Shown here in pieces: positions 25,759-33,989 of a stretch of 64,000 bases of DNA. Source of the stretch: Emticicia aquatica (GTDB lineage: Bacteria; Bacteroidota; Bacteroidia; Cytophagales; Spirosomataceae). Where the stretch lies: the NCBI RefSeq assembly GCF_923079645.1, contig NZ_CAKLPY010000002.1, positions 1,302,001-1,366,000 of the forward strand, in the 5' to 3' direction. Numbering within the stretch: the first letter of the stretch is position 1; every line of letters starts with the position of its first letter. The notes under the pieces are model-generated. The model saw nothing but the letters and a program-made list of their open reading frames with translations. It did not search any database and had not been told where the DNA came from. Made by a program: the position numbers and the translations under genes.

Positions 25759-26544
25759 ATGATTCTTTTTAAATTGGTAGTACGAAAAACTTTCGGATTG
25801 TTATCTCTAGTTTTATTACAATTAAGTGTTTTCGCTCAAAAATGGGAAGTCGGTGTGGGTGCAGGTGTATGCCAGTACAAAGGAGACGTTATGCCCAAAT
25901 TTAAGCCACTGGTTGTTCGTCCAGGTGGAAACGGTTTCGTGAGAATGAATTTTAGTCGAGCGGTTTCATTTAAAGCACAAGCAATGTATGGTGGCGTTGT
26001 AGGAAAAGATACTTACATGAAACTTGACCCATTTCATCAATCAAGAGAATATAGTTTTAATGCAACATTGATAGAGGGAAGTGGGCAAGTAGAATATAAC
26101 TTTTTAAACTTCCGAACAAACGCCTCAAGAATTGTAAATAATTGGACACCTTATGTTTTTGGCGGTTATGGGGCAACTTTGATTGAATCAAAGGCGAAAA
26201 TCAAAACAGATATAAACCCATCCGTTTTTACCCCATTCAACTCTAATAAAACTGAGCAAGCAATGCTTTTAGGAATTGGTTTTAAAAAACAATGGAAAGG
26301 CCAATGGAACTGGGGCGTAGAGTTTGGAGCAAGACACACAACCACAGACTTTTTGGATAACATTGGTTATTCTGGTGGAAACCTTCAAATACAAGTTCCT
26401 CCAGGAATTGACCCTAGTAATCCTAAATTCCAATATTTGTTAAAGTATCAAGTTCCTGGAACAAAAGTGAAGGATATGTATTATTATACTAATTTTTCAA
26501 TAAGTTATCTGTTCTATAAAGTATATTGCCCTAGTCCAAGATAG
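25759..26544 (+). CDS. Second DUF6089-like outer-membrane beta-barrel protein
   Basis: 261 residues from the ATG at 25759; a GTG 36 bases earlier would run through the small hairpin and is less likely. The N-terminus (MILFKLVVRKTFGLLSLVLLQLSVFAQ) is a signal peptide. The mature part begins KWEVGVGAGVCQYKGDVMPKFKPLVVRPGGNGFVRMNF, like its upstream neighbour (a glycine-rich strand, a Y-x-G-D turn, then a barrel), and ends in YYYTNFSISYLFYKVYCP. The shared layout suggests an old tandem duplication. It is probably an outer-membrane protein of unknown function in the uppS-bamA block. Confidence 0.72.
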   Translation: MILFKLVVRKTFGLLSLVLLQLSVFAQKWEVGVGAGVCQYKGDVMPKFKPLVVRPGGNGFVRMNFSRAVSFKAQAMYGGVVGKDTYMKLDPFHQSREYSFNATLIEGSGQVEYNFLNFRTNASRIVNNWTPYVFGGYGATLIESKAKIKTDINPSVFTPFNSNKTEQAMLLGIGFKKQWKGQWNWGVEFGARHTTTDFLDNIGYSGGNLQIQVPPGIDPSNPKFQYLLKYQVPGTKVKDMYYYTNFSISYLFYKVYCPSPR

Positions 26545-26667
26545 TTATTATTCTCCCCAAATAGTTTTTTCCCCAATAAAACTATATCCTACGTAGTTTT
26601 TTCTGTGAGAAAAGTAAGAAAAAAGCGACAAATCATCAAAAACTTATCAATCACAGTTCTTTTTTTC

Positions 26668-26675
26668 TACCTTTG
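26668..26675 (+). promoter_or_regulatory. Candidate -7 box for uppS-bamA-skp (TACCTTTG)
   Basis: An exact TAnnTTTG match 66 bases before the uppS start, in a 196-base intergenic region. The -33 element is not clear. Confidence 0.4.
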
Positions 26676-26740
26676 CAATCCTTTTTGCATTATTAGTCAA
26701 ATAGAATCTTGATAATTCATTACTGTTAATTGATTTACCT

Positions 26741-27478
26741 GTGAAAGAAAACATTGATTTGGGCAATTTACCTGCTCATATAGCCGTTATAATGGATGGC
26801 AACGGTCGTTGGGCAAAGCAACAGGGTGCGATGCGAATCTTTGGGCATCATCATGGTGTAAAATCGGTTCGAGATACCGTTGAAGGGTGTGTGGAACTGG
26901 GTGTAAAATATCTTACTTTATACACATTTTCGACCGAAAACTGGAGTCGTCCAAAATTAGAAGTGGATGGTATCATGCAATTGTTAGTTAAAACAATTGG
27001 AGAAGAAATACCAGATTTACATAAAAATAATGTTCGTCTAAAAACAATTGGAGAGTTAGATTCCCTTCCTAAATCAGCTCGCAAAAAACTACTTGATTCG
27101 ATTGAATTAACAAAAAATAATACAGGACTAACACTAATTTTAGCGTTAAGTTATAGTGGGAAATGGGAAATCGTACAAGCCACCAAAAAAATTGCCGAAA
27201 AAATAAAGACAGGAGAGTTGGAGGTTGAAGAAATTTCAGAAAAAGTCTTTTCTCAATTTTTAGCTACCGAAGATGCTCCCGATGTTGATTTAATGATTCG
27301 TACTGGTGGCGACCACCGCATAAGTAATTATTTGCTTTGGCAGTTGGCTTATGCTGAGTTATATTTCATGGATGATTTATTTTGGCCAGAATTTCGTAAA
27401 CAGCACTTGTTTGATGCCATTCTATCTTATCAACAACGTGAAAGACGTTTCGGAAAAACAAGTGAGCAGATTAAGTAA
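26741..27478 (+). CDS. uppS: Isoprenyl transferase (undecaprenyl diphosphate synthase)
   Basis: 245 residues. It condenses isopentenyl diphosphate onto farnesyl diphosphate in cis to make the C55 carrier lipid for peptidoglycan and O-antigen. Signature: HIAVIMDGNGRWAKQ (13-27, catalytic Asp19), GHHHGVKSVRDTVEGC near 36, LTLYTFSTENW near 60, and DLMIRTGGDHRISNYLLWQLAYAELYF near 187 (the substrate-binding R-T-G-G and the C-terminal signature). The start codon is GTG at 26741; the next ATG lies inside the active-site motif, so GTG is required. It leads into bamA and the skp genes, joining lipid-carrier supply with outer-membrane assembly. Confidence 0.95.
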   Translation: MKENIDLGNLPAHIAVIMDGNGRWAKQQGAMRIFGHHHGVKSVRDTVEGCVELGVKYLTLYTFSTENWSRPKLEVDGIMQLLVKTIGEEIPDLHKNNVRLKTIGELDSLPKSARKKLLDSIELTKNNTGLTLILALSYSGKWEIVQATKKIAEKIKTGELEVEEISEKVFSQFLATEDAPDVDLMIRTGGDHRISNYLLWQLAYAELYFMDDLFWPEFRKQHLFDAILSYQQRERRFGKTSEQIK

Positions 27479-27577
27479 AGTTCGGCCAAGAGCAAATAAA
27501 TTATCGAAAACAGTTTACTAGATAAACAGAGCTAATAGTACAACAAAGTTAGCATACAAGCCTAAAAATAAGTATTA

Positions 27578-27593
27578 CAAACGTTATCGTTTG
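27578..27593. repeat. Palindrome upstream of bamA (CAAACG-TTAT-CGTTTG)
   Basis: A perfect 6-bp inverted repeat with a TTAT loop, 50 bases before the bamA ATG. It may be a leader hairpin or a regulator site. No other support. Confidence 0.35.
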
Positions 27594-27643
27594 AGTAGAT
27601 AAAAGCGAATCATTCCTAAAATTGATTATTTGATAATAATATT

Positions 27644-30247
27644 ATGCGTATCCAAAAGTTACTTTCTTTTATCATTTTTTTGTTTATTTCATCAAATCTT
27701 TTTGCTCAATTTCCACTTGGAGTAGGACGAAAATTTGACCAAACCAAAGAGACCATTGTAAGCTACGAGCGTCCGAAAGAATATATTATTTCAAAGATTA
27801 CTGTTAGTGGAGTAAAATTTCTTGACCCCAATACATTAGTTTCCGTTTCTGGACTAAATGTAAATGACAAAATAAGTATTCCAGGAGAACGGATAAGCAC
27901 CGCAATTCGTCGATTGATGGAACAGGGAATTATCGAAGATGTTGCAATTAATATCACGAAAATCGAAGTTGATAAAGTAGAATTGGATATTCATCTTAGG
28001 GAACGCCCTCGTTTAAATAAATTTGTATTCAAAGGGCTGCGTAAAGGAGAAATTGATGCCGTTAGCGAAAAAGTAAAAGCCAATAAAGGAAAGGTAATCA
28101 CAGACGCTTTAATCAAAAATATTCAACTTACGATTAAGAGAATCTACGTTGAGAAAGGATTCTTAAATACAACGGTTCAAATAAAGCAAATTTCGGACAC
28201 AATTCGTGCTAATAATGCTGCATTAATAGTAAATGTAGATAAAAAGAGCAAAGTTAAAATTGATGATATTCAGTTAGTAGGTGTAAATGAACTTCCAGAT
28301 TGGAAGGTTTTATCGAAACTCAAAAGCACAAAGATTAAAGCCCCTCTTCGTATTTTTACCCCATCAAAATATATTCCGAAAAAATTTGAAGAAGATAAGC
28401 AAAAAGTTGTTGAGTATTATAATAAACAAGGTTATCGTGATGCTCAAGTAACTTCCGATTCGGCAATTTCTACCACTGGAGACAATATCAGGATTGTATT
28501 AAATATTAATGAAGGAACTCGTTTCTACTATCGTAATATTACATGGACAGGAAACTACTTGCGTAAAACGAAAGATTTAGAAACAATTTTGGCAATCAAG
28601 AAAGGAGATATTTATAATCCAGAAGAGCTTAACAAAAAAATTAATGGTATTCCACAAGGAGATGTGAGTTCGGCTTATATGGATGACGGTTATCTGTTTT
28701 TTAGCTGTGACCCAGTTGAAGTTGCAGTTGATGGAGATTCGATAGATATTGAGATGCGTATTAGAGAAGGAAAGCAAGCAACAATCAATCGAATTATTTT
28801 GAATGGAAACACAAAGACCAGCGACCACGTTGTAATGCGTGAGCTTTTAACCAGACCAGGCCAAAAGTTTAGTAAAACTGACCTTATTGAAACGCAACAA
28901 ACATTGTCAAGATTAGGCTATTTTGACCCACAAAAAATAGAACCCAAACCAATCCCACAAGCAGATGGAACGGTTGATATTGAATATAACGTAGAAGAAA
29001 AACCAAGTGACAATATCGAACTTTCTGGTGGTTGGGGTGGTTTGCAAGGTTTTGTTGGAACATTTGGCGTTGTTTTTAATAATTTTTCAGCAAAAAATAT
29101 TTCTAATCTTAAAAAATGGAAACCACTTCCAGCTGGCGATGGGCAACGTTTAGCTTTGAGATTACAAGCAAGTGGTCGATTCTATCAAACATATTCGCTT
29201 TCATTTACAGAACCTTGGTTGGGTGGACGTAAACCAAACTCTTTTGCTGTTAGCATTTTTCATACATCGTCAGATAACAGAGGTTACCAAAGAGCGTTAG
29301 AAAAACAATATGGTGCTGCTTATGCTTCAATTTATGGTGGTGGAGGTGGAATTTATTCGGGATATTTTAAAAATACAGGAGGTTCAATTACTTACGGAAA
29401 AAGGTTGAACTGGCCAGACCGTAACTTTAGTTTCAACGCATCGTTGTCATATCAAAGATATAATGTGGACAATAGTTATTTTATTCCTGGTTTTCAGAAA
29501 GGGGTAGCTAATGATTTATCAATGGCATTTGTTGTATCAAGATATAGCTTAGATAATCCACAGTTTACTCGTTCGGGGTCTCAGTTTACATTAAATGCCA
29601 CATTTAATCCACCGTATTCACTACTTAGAAGCTCACCTGTAACAGACAAATTCAAATGGGTCGAAGGTCATAAATGGATGTTTGATGGAGATTGGTACGC
29701 ACCCGTAGTTGGAAAATTAATTTTCCATGCTAAGGCAAATATGGGTTTTTTGGGTAAATACAGCAAAAGCTCAGACTTTAGTCCATTCGGTAGATTTATT
29801 TTAGGTGGAGCTGGAATGGGTCTCCAAAACTCTATGAATGTAGGTGCCGATTTGATTGGTTTAAGAGGATATGATGAAGGAATTGTACACGAGTTATCGC
29901 TGGAGGAGTCAGAAAAACTTAGAACGAGTGATGGGAGTGTAACTTTAAGCCGTATGGGAGGAATTATTTATAGTAAATATGCAGCCGAATTGAGATACCC
30001 AGTTTCTCTTAACCCACAAGCAACAATTTTCGTTTTAGGATTTGCAGAAGCAGGAAATAGCTGGGGAAGCTACAAAGACTTCAATCCTTTCAAACTTCGC
30101 CGTACAGCTGGTGTTGGGGCAAGAATTTTCATGCCTGCATTTGGTATGATTGGACTTGACTTGGGCAAAGGGTTTGACCCAATTCCAGGATTATCGAATC
30201 GCGGTTTGAAAACATTTACATTTAGTATTGGGCAGCAAATTCGATAA
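27644..30247 (+). CDS. bamA: Outer membrane protein assembly factor BamA (Omp85 family)
   Basis: 867 residues. Signal peptide (1-22, LFAQ); several POTRA domains between about 45 and 460, recognisable by repeats such as ISKITVSGVKFLDPNTL, NKFVFKGLRKGEI, VKIDDIQLVGVNELPDW, FYYRNITWTGNYLRKT and INRIILNGNTKTSDHVVMRELLTRPGQKFSKTDL; then a 16-strand barrel. The loop-6 motif appears as LIGLRGYDEG (VRGF-like), and the barrel holds FSLTEPWLGG-type and SFTEPWLGGRKPNS segments. BamA folds and inserts outer-membrane proteins. The C-terminal residues are S-I-G-Q-Q-I-R, not ending in an aromatic residue as most barrels do. The next genes encode Skp-like chaperones that deliver clients to it. Confidence 0.96.
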   Translation: MRIQKLLSFIIFLFISSNLFAQFPLGVGRKFDQTKETIVSYERPKEYIISKITVSGVKFLDPNTLVSVSGLNVNDKISIPGERISTAIRRLMEQGIIEDVAINITKIEVDKVELDIHLRERPRLNKFVFKGLRKGEIDAVSEKVKANKGKVITDALIKNIQLTIKRIYVEKGFLNTTVQIKQISDTIRANNAALIVNVDKKSKVKIDDIQLVGVNELPDWKVLSKLKSTKIKAPLRIFTPSKYIPKKFEEDKQKVVEYYNKQGYRDAQVTSDSAISTTGDNIRIVLNINEGTRFYYRNITWTGNYLRKTKDLETILAIKKGDIYNPEELNKKINGIPQGDVSSAYMDDGYLFFSCDPVEVAVDGDSIDIEMRIREGKQATINRIILNGNTKTSDHVVMRELLTRPGQKFSKTDLIETQQTLSRLGYFDPQKIEPKPIPQADGTVDIEYNVEEKPSDNIELSGGWGGLQGFVGTFGVVFNNFSAKNISNLKKWKPLPAGDGQRLALRLQASGRFYQTYSLSFTEPWLGGRKPNSFAVSIFHTSSDNRGYQRALEKQYGAAYASIYGGGGGIYSGYFKNTGGSITYGKRLNWPDRNFSFNASLSYQRYNVDNSYFIPGFQKGVANDLSMAFVVSRYSLDNPQFTRSGSQFTLNATFNPPYSLLRSSPVTDKFKWVEGHKWMFDGDWYAPVVGKLIFHAKANMGFLGKYSKSSDFSPFGRFILGGAGMGLQNSMNVGADLIGLRGYDEGIVHELSLEESEKLRTSDGSVTLSRMGGIIYSKYAAELRYPVSLNPQATIFVLGFAEAGNSWGSYKDFNPFKLRRTAGVGARIFMPAFGMIGLDLGKGFDPIPGLSNRGLKTFTFSIGQQIR

Positions 30248-30424
30248 GTAAACAAAGTTTTCTTATCATTGATTATAAATCCGAATTGTTAAGTACATGT
30301 TAATGGTATAATAAAAAGTTACCAATTATACGTTAGTAAGGTCAGAGCAAAAAAATAAAGGATGCCTCAACTAGCCATTAAATAAAAAACATTCAATAAT
30401 TCACGCATTGAAAAATATTTTTGG

Positions 30425-30982
30425 ATGAAAAAGACAATATTTTTACTATTTTTGGCACTCGTTTCGATACAAAGCTTTGCTCAAAAGTTTGGTTACATTG
30501 ATTCGGAGTTCATTACAAGCAAAATGCCCGAATATAAAAAAGCCCAAGAGGATATGGAAAAGTATTCTGAAAAATGGGTTTTGGACATTCAAAGTAAATA
30601 TACAGAATTAGAAAAAATGCGTCAGCAATTTCAACAAGAAGAAATTTTGCTAACAGCTGACATGAAGCGTGACCGCCAAAAAAATATTGACGATAAAGAG
30701 TCCGAAATAAAAGAACTAAATAATAAAGTTTTTGGCATGAACGGCTTATTATTCTTGAAAAAGAAAGAGTTGATGAAGGCAATATTAGACGACATCTACA
30801 AAGCGTGTGAAAAAGTTGCTCGACAAAAACAATTAATGTTTATATTTGATAAAGCATCAGATTTAAGCATGATTTACACAGACCCAAGGCACGATTACAC
30901 AGATTATGTAATGGAAGCTCTAGGAATCTCGTTGAAGGAAGATAAAAACCAAAATAACCAAGTAACCAAACCAAAAAAATAG
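30425..30982 (+). CDS. OmpH/Skp family periplasmic chaperone, copy 1
   Basis: 185 residues. Signal peptide (1-20, IQSFAQ), then KFGYIDSEFITSKMPEYKKAQEDMEKYSEKW..., the small beta-strand head of Skp, a long charged coiled coil (about 40-120, rich in Glu, Lys and Gln), and a return to the head domain (LMFIFDKASDLSMIYTDPRHDYTDYVMEALGI). Skp trimers hold unfolded outer-membrane proteins in the periplasm. The tail K-E-D-K-N-Q-N-N-Q-V-T-K-P-K-K is polar and probably disordered. It is followed after 8 bases by a second Skp gene; Bacteroidota often have such pairs after bamA. Confidence 0.9.
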   Translation: MKKTIFLLFLALVSIQSFAQKFGYIDSEFITSKMPEYKKAQEDMEKYSEKWVLDIQSKYTELEKMRQQFQQEEILLTADMKRDRQKNIDDKESEIKELNNKVFGMNGLLFLKKKELMKAILDDIYKACEKVARQKQLMFIFDKASDLSMIYTDPRHDYTDYVMEALGISLKEDKNQNNQVTKPKK

Positions 30983-30990
30983 TAACAAAA

Positions 30991-31563
30991 ATGAAGACAA
31001 AATTTTTCGCCACGTTTATCACGGCTTTGATGTTTGTTGGTATTGCTAATGTAAATGCCCAAACTACAAAAATTGGCTACACTAATGTTGATTATATTCT
31101 TAACAACATACCTGATGCAAAAGATATTGAAAACAAATTAAAAACTGAAAAAGCTCAATATGACAAGCTTTTGCAAGATAAAATTGCAGCATTTCAAGCA
31201 AAATACGAAGACTATCAAAAAAATGGTGCAACAATGTCGGCTGTAATTAAAGCTGACCGTGAAAAAGAATTGCAAAGCGGACAAACAGCAATTCAAGAAT
31301 TCCAACAAAGTTCGGAAACAGCTTTGCAACAAAAACAACAACAATTGTTGGCACCAGTTTTAGAAAAAATTGATAAAACAGTGAAAGATGTAGCTAAAGA
31401 AAATGGTTATACTTATGTTTTCAATACTGATGCTGGCCCAGGCACAACACCAATTTTGTTAGTTGCTCCAGATGCAGATAATATTTCTGACTTAGTTTTC
31501 AAAAAATTAGGTGTAACACCACCAGCACAAGCAGCAGCACAAGCTCCAGCTCCTAAAAAATAA
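30991..31563 (+). CDS. OmpH/Skp family periplasmic chaperone, copy 2
   Basis: 190 residues. Signal peptide (1-24, GIANVNAQ), head strand TTKIGYTNVDYILNNIPDAKDIE, a coiled-coil arm (about 45-125) very rich in Gln/Lys/Glu (QQSSETALQQKQQQ), and head return YTYVFNTDAGPGTTPILLVAPDADNISDLVFKKLGV. It ends in an Ala/Pro-rich tail (PPAQAAAQAPAPKK). It is cotranscribed with copy 1 and likely works with BamA as a holdase; the two copies have diverged and may favour different clients. A strong terminator closes the operon. Confidence 0.9.
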   Translation: MKTKFFATFITALMFVGIANVNAQTTKIGYTNVDYILNNIPDAKDIENKLKTEKAQYDKLLQDKIAAFQAKYEDYQKNGATMSAVIKADREKELQSGQTAIQEFQQSSETALQQKQQQLLAPVLEKIDKTVKDVAKENGYTYVFNTDAGPGTTPILLVAPDADNISDLVFKKLGVTPPAQAAAQAPAPKK

Positions 31564-31584
31564 AATTTTAGGAATAGTTATAAA

Positions 31585-31619
31585 AAAAACCGCAAGGAAT
31601 AAATACCCTTGCGGTTTTT
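31585..31619 (+). terminator. Terminator of the uppS-bamA-skp operon
   Basis: A perfect 13-bp stem: AAAAACCGCAAGG (31585-31597) with CCTTGCGGTTTTT (31607-31619), nine-base loop, T-tract. Confidence 0.92.
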
Positions 31620-31669
31620 GTCGTCTAATTTACTTTTATAATTCATCGTTATTTATTGTGAATAAAGGT

Positions 31670-31677
31670 TATTTTTG
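31670..31677 (+). promoter_or_regulatory. Possible -7 box upstream of the WG-repeat gene (TATTTTTG)
   Basis: A TAnnTTTG match in the 289-base intergenic region, 176 bases before the ATG. The nearest TTG is only 11 bases upstream. Apart from this and the terminator, the intergenic region is simple AT-rich sequence. Confidence 0.25.
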
Positions 31678-31852
31678 TAAAGAAATTGCTTAAAAATTTA
31701 ATATATAACAAAAGAACAATTGCTTTTCAAAAGGTAGCATTGTGAAATTTTTTTTTATTTTTCGAGTTTTTTTATGATAATTGCGTATAATTTGCCAAAT
31801 GTTCCTAGAAAAAAAACAATAATTCTGCTGAAGTAATAGCAAACCAACCACT

Positions 31853-33907
31853 ATGAAGAAATTTTCCTTAATTTTATTCTTGTTTTTTAGCTTTTTTAAT
31901 GGCTCATTCGCTCAAGCACAAGTGGTACAAGCGGTATCAATGTCTCCAAAAGATTCAACTGGAGGATTTGCTAATACACAGCAGCAATATGTCTCTGGTG
32001 CAGTTGCCCGTAAATCAGTTGTGAGTTATGCAAAAAGTTCGATGTCACAATTTGAAGACAATAAAAAGAAGACTCTTCCCAAAGATTTGGATAGTTTATT
32101 AGTTAAACAAGATTTTCTGACACACGAACAATTTCCGAATTATCTTTCGCAAATCGAAAACGCGTATAAGCGTGAACTAGAAATTGTAAATAAAATTACA
32201 ATTGATAATGTTTCTAAACTTGAACAAGCAAGTCAGTTGAATAAAACTTTTTCGGTTAGCCAAAGTGGACAATGTTTTGCAGAGAAAGAAAAAGGCTCTT
32301 ATATAAGTACTCAAGACGACGAAGGTAGAGCGATTACGGGATTTGCTTTAGAATCGTTGAAGGGAAACCCACGCTACGGTTTAATTGATAATTATCATCA
32401 AGGATACGCACGTATCAAAAAAGACATGGTTTTTGGCTTTTTGAACTTGTGTGGAGAAGAAGTGATTCCTGCACAGTACGATTATGCAGAACCATTTAAT
32501 GATGGAAAAGCATTAGTTAAAAAGTTCTTTTGGCACTTTATTTCAGCAGATGGAACAGAAAGCGATGTGTTGGCAGATATTGTAGAGGCGAAGGCTATTC
32601 GTTACGGTGTTAGTTTAGCGAAATTTAAGAGCAATAAATTTGCCTTAATTGATAATAGCTATGACGTAATAAAAAAACCAATCTCAGCTGGCTATGATGA
32701 AATTGAAATTTTTATCGGTAATATATTTAAAGTAAGAAATGGTAAACAATACGGACTAATCAAAATTGATGGTTCAACAATAACAGATGTAATTTTTGAC
32801 AGAATTGCACTTACCGAAGCAAACCGTTGGATACTTGTTGAACAAAACAAGAAAGTTGGTTTAATCGACTCAGATGGAAATACAAGAATAAAACCATCTT
32901 ATGACTATATTCGTAGTGTAATAATAGACCCAAGTGTATCTCCAACAGCAGCGTCAGTTGTTGCAAAAGATGCTGCTGGACTTCGTTTAATTGAATTAAA
33001 TGAAAGAAAATTAAGCGAAACATACGCTTCAATTGGCGAGTTTAACAGATTTGGTTTAGCATCTGCATGTAAAACAATAGCAGAAAAAACTACATTAAAA
33101 TGTGGATATATTAGCTTTGATGGAACAGAGGTTATTCCGCCAGTTTATGATGAAGTTCAGCCATTTAATTTAACAGGTCTTGCGGTTGTTTCTGAAAAAC
33201 TGACCAATTGTAGCAAACCAGTAGGGAATTGCACAGTAGATATTGTCTATGATAGATTTGGTAGGATTGTTATTGATAGAATTAATCCTTCTGCACCAGA
33301 AGGTGTGAGATACATGGTTACTGATACGATTCTTGCAAGTACATTGATAGTTGTTCGAACACAATCGCCAACTGAAAAAGGCACATTTGATGAAGGATAT
33401 AATCTTGTTGATAAAAATACATTGAAAAGATTTACATCGGAAGCCTATAAAAATATTCGTAAATTTGATAGAACCAATTTAGCGATGTTAAAAGGAGAGA
33501 AGTGGGGTTTATTAGATTTTACAGGAAAAGAAGTTTTAGCTCCATCCTACAATGAGTTGCTATTTTCGTCAGAAGGGTTAATTGGGGTGAAATACGATAA
33601 CAACAAATACGGTTTTATTGACAAAAAAGGAAAAGTCCAGATTACGTTTGAATATACCGAGATTAGTCCATTCAAAAACGGAATGGCGATTGTCTCTAAG
33701 GGGAATAATAAATATGGTATTATCAATAAGTTTAATGCCAAAATTGCTCCTTGTGTTTTCAAATCGGTTCGTTATTTGGATGAAACAAATCAATATGAAA
33801 TTGCTGATACGGCAAATAATTTATACAATTTGAATAATTCGGGAGATTGTATTTCTGCTAATAGTGCTAAATTTTACGACCTTATTCGTAAAGCAAACCA
33901 GAAATAA
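31853..33907 (+). CDS. Exported WG-repeat protein
   Basis: 684 residues with a signal peptide (1-21). From about residue 175 onward the protein is built of WG/KWG-type repeats of 50-70 residues: YGLIDNYHQGYARIKKDMVFGFLNLCGEEVIPAQYDYAEPFNDGKALV, KVGLIDSDGNTRIKPSYDYI, KCGYISFDGTEVIPPVYDEVQPFNLTGLAVV, KWGLLDFTGKEVLAPSYNEL, KYGFIDKKGKVQITFEYTEISPFKNGMAIV and KYGIINKFNAKIAPCVFKSV. Each has the pattern (W/Y)-G-x-(I/L)-(D/N)-x-x-G-x-x-x-x-P-x-Y-(D/E). WG repeats form beta-rich domains of poorly known function and are common in Bacteroidota surface or periplasmic proteins. The N-terminal 170 residues match nothing I recognise. It is a single gene between two terminators. Confidence 0.85.
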   Translation: MKKFSLILFLFFSFFNGSFAQAQVVQAVSMSPKDSTGGFANTQQQYVSGAVARKSVVSYAKSSMSQFEDNKKKTLPKDLDSLLVKQDFLTHEQFPNYLSQIENAYKRELEIVNKITIDNVSKLEQASQLNKTFSVSQSGQCFAEKEKGSYISTQDDEGRAITGFALESLKGNPRYGLIDNYHQGYARIKKDMVFGFLNLCGEEVIPAQYDYAEPFNDGKALVKKFFWHFISADGTESDVLADIVEAKAIRYGVSLAKFKSNKFALIDNSYDVIKKPISAGYDEIEIFIGNIFKVRNGKQYGLIKIDGSTITDVIFDRIALTEANRWILVEQNKKVGLIDSDGNTRIKPSYDYIRSVIIDPSVSPTAASVVAKDAAGLRLIELNERKLSETYASIGEFNRFGLASACKTIAEKTTLKCGYISFDGTEVIPPVYDEVQPFNLTGLAVVSEKLTNCSKPVGNCTVDIVYDRFGRIVIDRINPSAPEGVRYMVTDTILASTLIVVRTQSPTEKGTFDEGYNLVDKNTLKRFTSEAYKNIRKFDRTNLAMLKGEKWGLLDFTGKEVLAPSYNELLFSSEGLIGVKYDNNKYGFIDKKGKVQITFEYTEISPFKNGMAIVSKGNNKYGIINKFNAKIAPCVFKSVRYLDETNQYEIADTANNLYNLNNSGDCISANSAKFYDLIRKANQK

Positions 33908-33929
33908 TTTTTTCTAAGTAAAGTATAAC

Positions 33930-33973
33930 AAAAAAGAAGTCCCCAAATCAATTGATTTGGGGACTTCTTTTTT
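33930..33973. terminator. Bidirectional terminator, perfect 22-bp palindrome
   Basis: A perfect 44-base palindrome with arms 33930-33951 and 33952-33973, built on AAGTCCCCAAATCAA and its complement, with A and T tracts at its ends. It separates the convergent WG-repeat and aldehyde dehydrogenase genes. Confidence 0.93.
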
Positions 33974-33989
33974 GTTAAGGATTAGTTGA

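Noticed and set aside
26545..26640. ATAGTTTT/AAAACTAT repeat after the second DUF6089-like gene
   Set aside because: The 8-bp stem is almost purely A/T and no T-run directly follows; too weak to call a terminator.
30416..30423. TATTTTTG box directly before the first skp gene
   Set aside because: It matches the -7 consensus but touches the ATG at 30425, so transcription would begin inside the gene. Chance match in AT-rich DNA.
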